The notes under the pieces were generated by a model. That model made no database searches. It had not been told where the DNA came from and saw only the letters and a program-made list of their open reading frames with translations. From an uncultured Mycoplasmatota bacterium (GTDB lineage Bacteria > Bacillota_I > Bacilli_A > RF39 > UBA660), in assembly GCA_948466395.1 (NCBI GenBank), contig CAOKAG010000006.1, positions 1 to 48,751 on the forward strand: a stretch of DNA of 48,751 nt. Reading direction: 5' to 3'. Made by a program: the position numbers and the translations under genes. Below are positions 48,527 to 48,751 of this stretch, in pieces. Position 1 is the first letter of the stretch, and every line of letters begins with the position of its first letter.

Positions 48527-48751
48527 AACGACTCCTATTTTATATTTTTCTTCCATCATTTAAATAACAACAACGGTTTAAAGAAATAATACCGCTTTTT
48601 ATACTTTTTAAATAAACATAAAATTCCCATTCATTTATCATTTGGTACCCTTTTTCTAATAATTCTTTAAATACAACTTCATCTTTATTGGGAAACTGTA
48701 AACTACCCCGTAACAAGATTTCGGGGCTTTAATAAGGAATCACAAGGTACT

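Noticed and set aside
1-48751. Alternative genetic code (UGA = Trp), considered because of the Mollicutes-like composition
   Set aside because: Conserved Trp are TGG and several genes terminate cleanly at TGA with tight spacing to the next gene.
1-48751. CRISPR arrays, tRNA or rRNA genes
   Set aside because: No regularly spaced direct repeats and no cloverleaf/T-loop or rRNA signatures noticed by eye; a tRNAscan-SE/CRISPR finder run would be decisive.

Overview
Low-GC Firmicutes/Mycoplasmatota-like chromosomal segment, mostly minus-strand and using the standard bacterial code. It carries housekeeping genes (polC, dnaE, ddl, murF, ileS with an Ile T-box leader, rpmB, helD-like, tatD-like, deoD-like, phosphomannomutase, U32 peptidase) interrupted by accessory or decaying islands (10.5-11.5, 18.7-21.0, 28.0-29.0 and 33.6-38.3 kb). 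The most interesting locus is 33.6-36.75 kb on the minus strand. There a consensus-like promoter precedes a 22-codon His-rich leader ORF (MLKNNNIVRQHHHNNLHLLIRH). Overlapping, mutually exclusive RNA hairpins and an intrinsic terminator follow, then an S51/GATase-like fusion protein, an S66/MccF-like LD-carboxypeptidase, and a decayed, internally deleted histidyl-tRNA synthetase. This looks like an attenuator-controlled operon, and I hypothesise an inducible resistance cassette against a HisRS-targeting (aminoacyl-nucleotide-like) inhibitor. Other notable observations: an IS150-group IS3 element inserted in the loop of an intrinsic terminator at the stop codon of an MMPL transporter gene, with a 3-bp TSD; a solo decayed end of a related IS now positioned as the rpmB terminator; about seven degenerate repeats inserted in the MMPL transporter; an Rpn-family nuclease pseudogene; a homopolymer frameshift in a zinc-ribbon pseudogene; and a DUF3990-like putative ART toxin pair. 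Everything is read by eye; no database search or folding was run.
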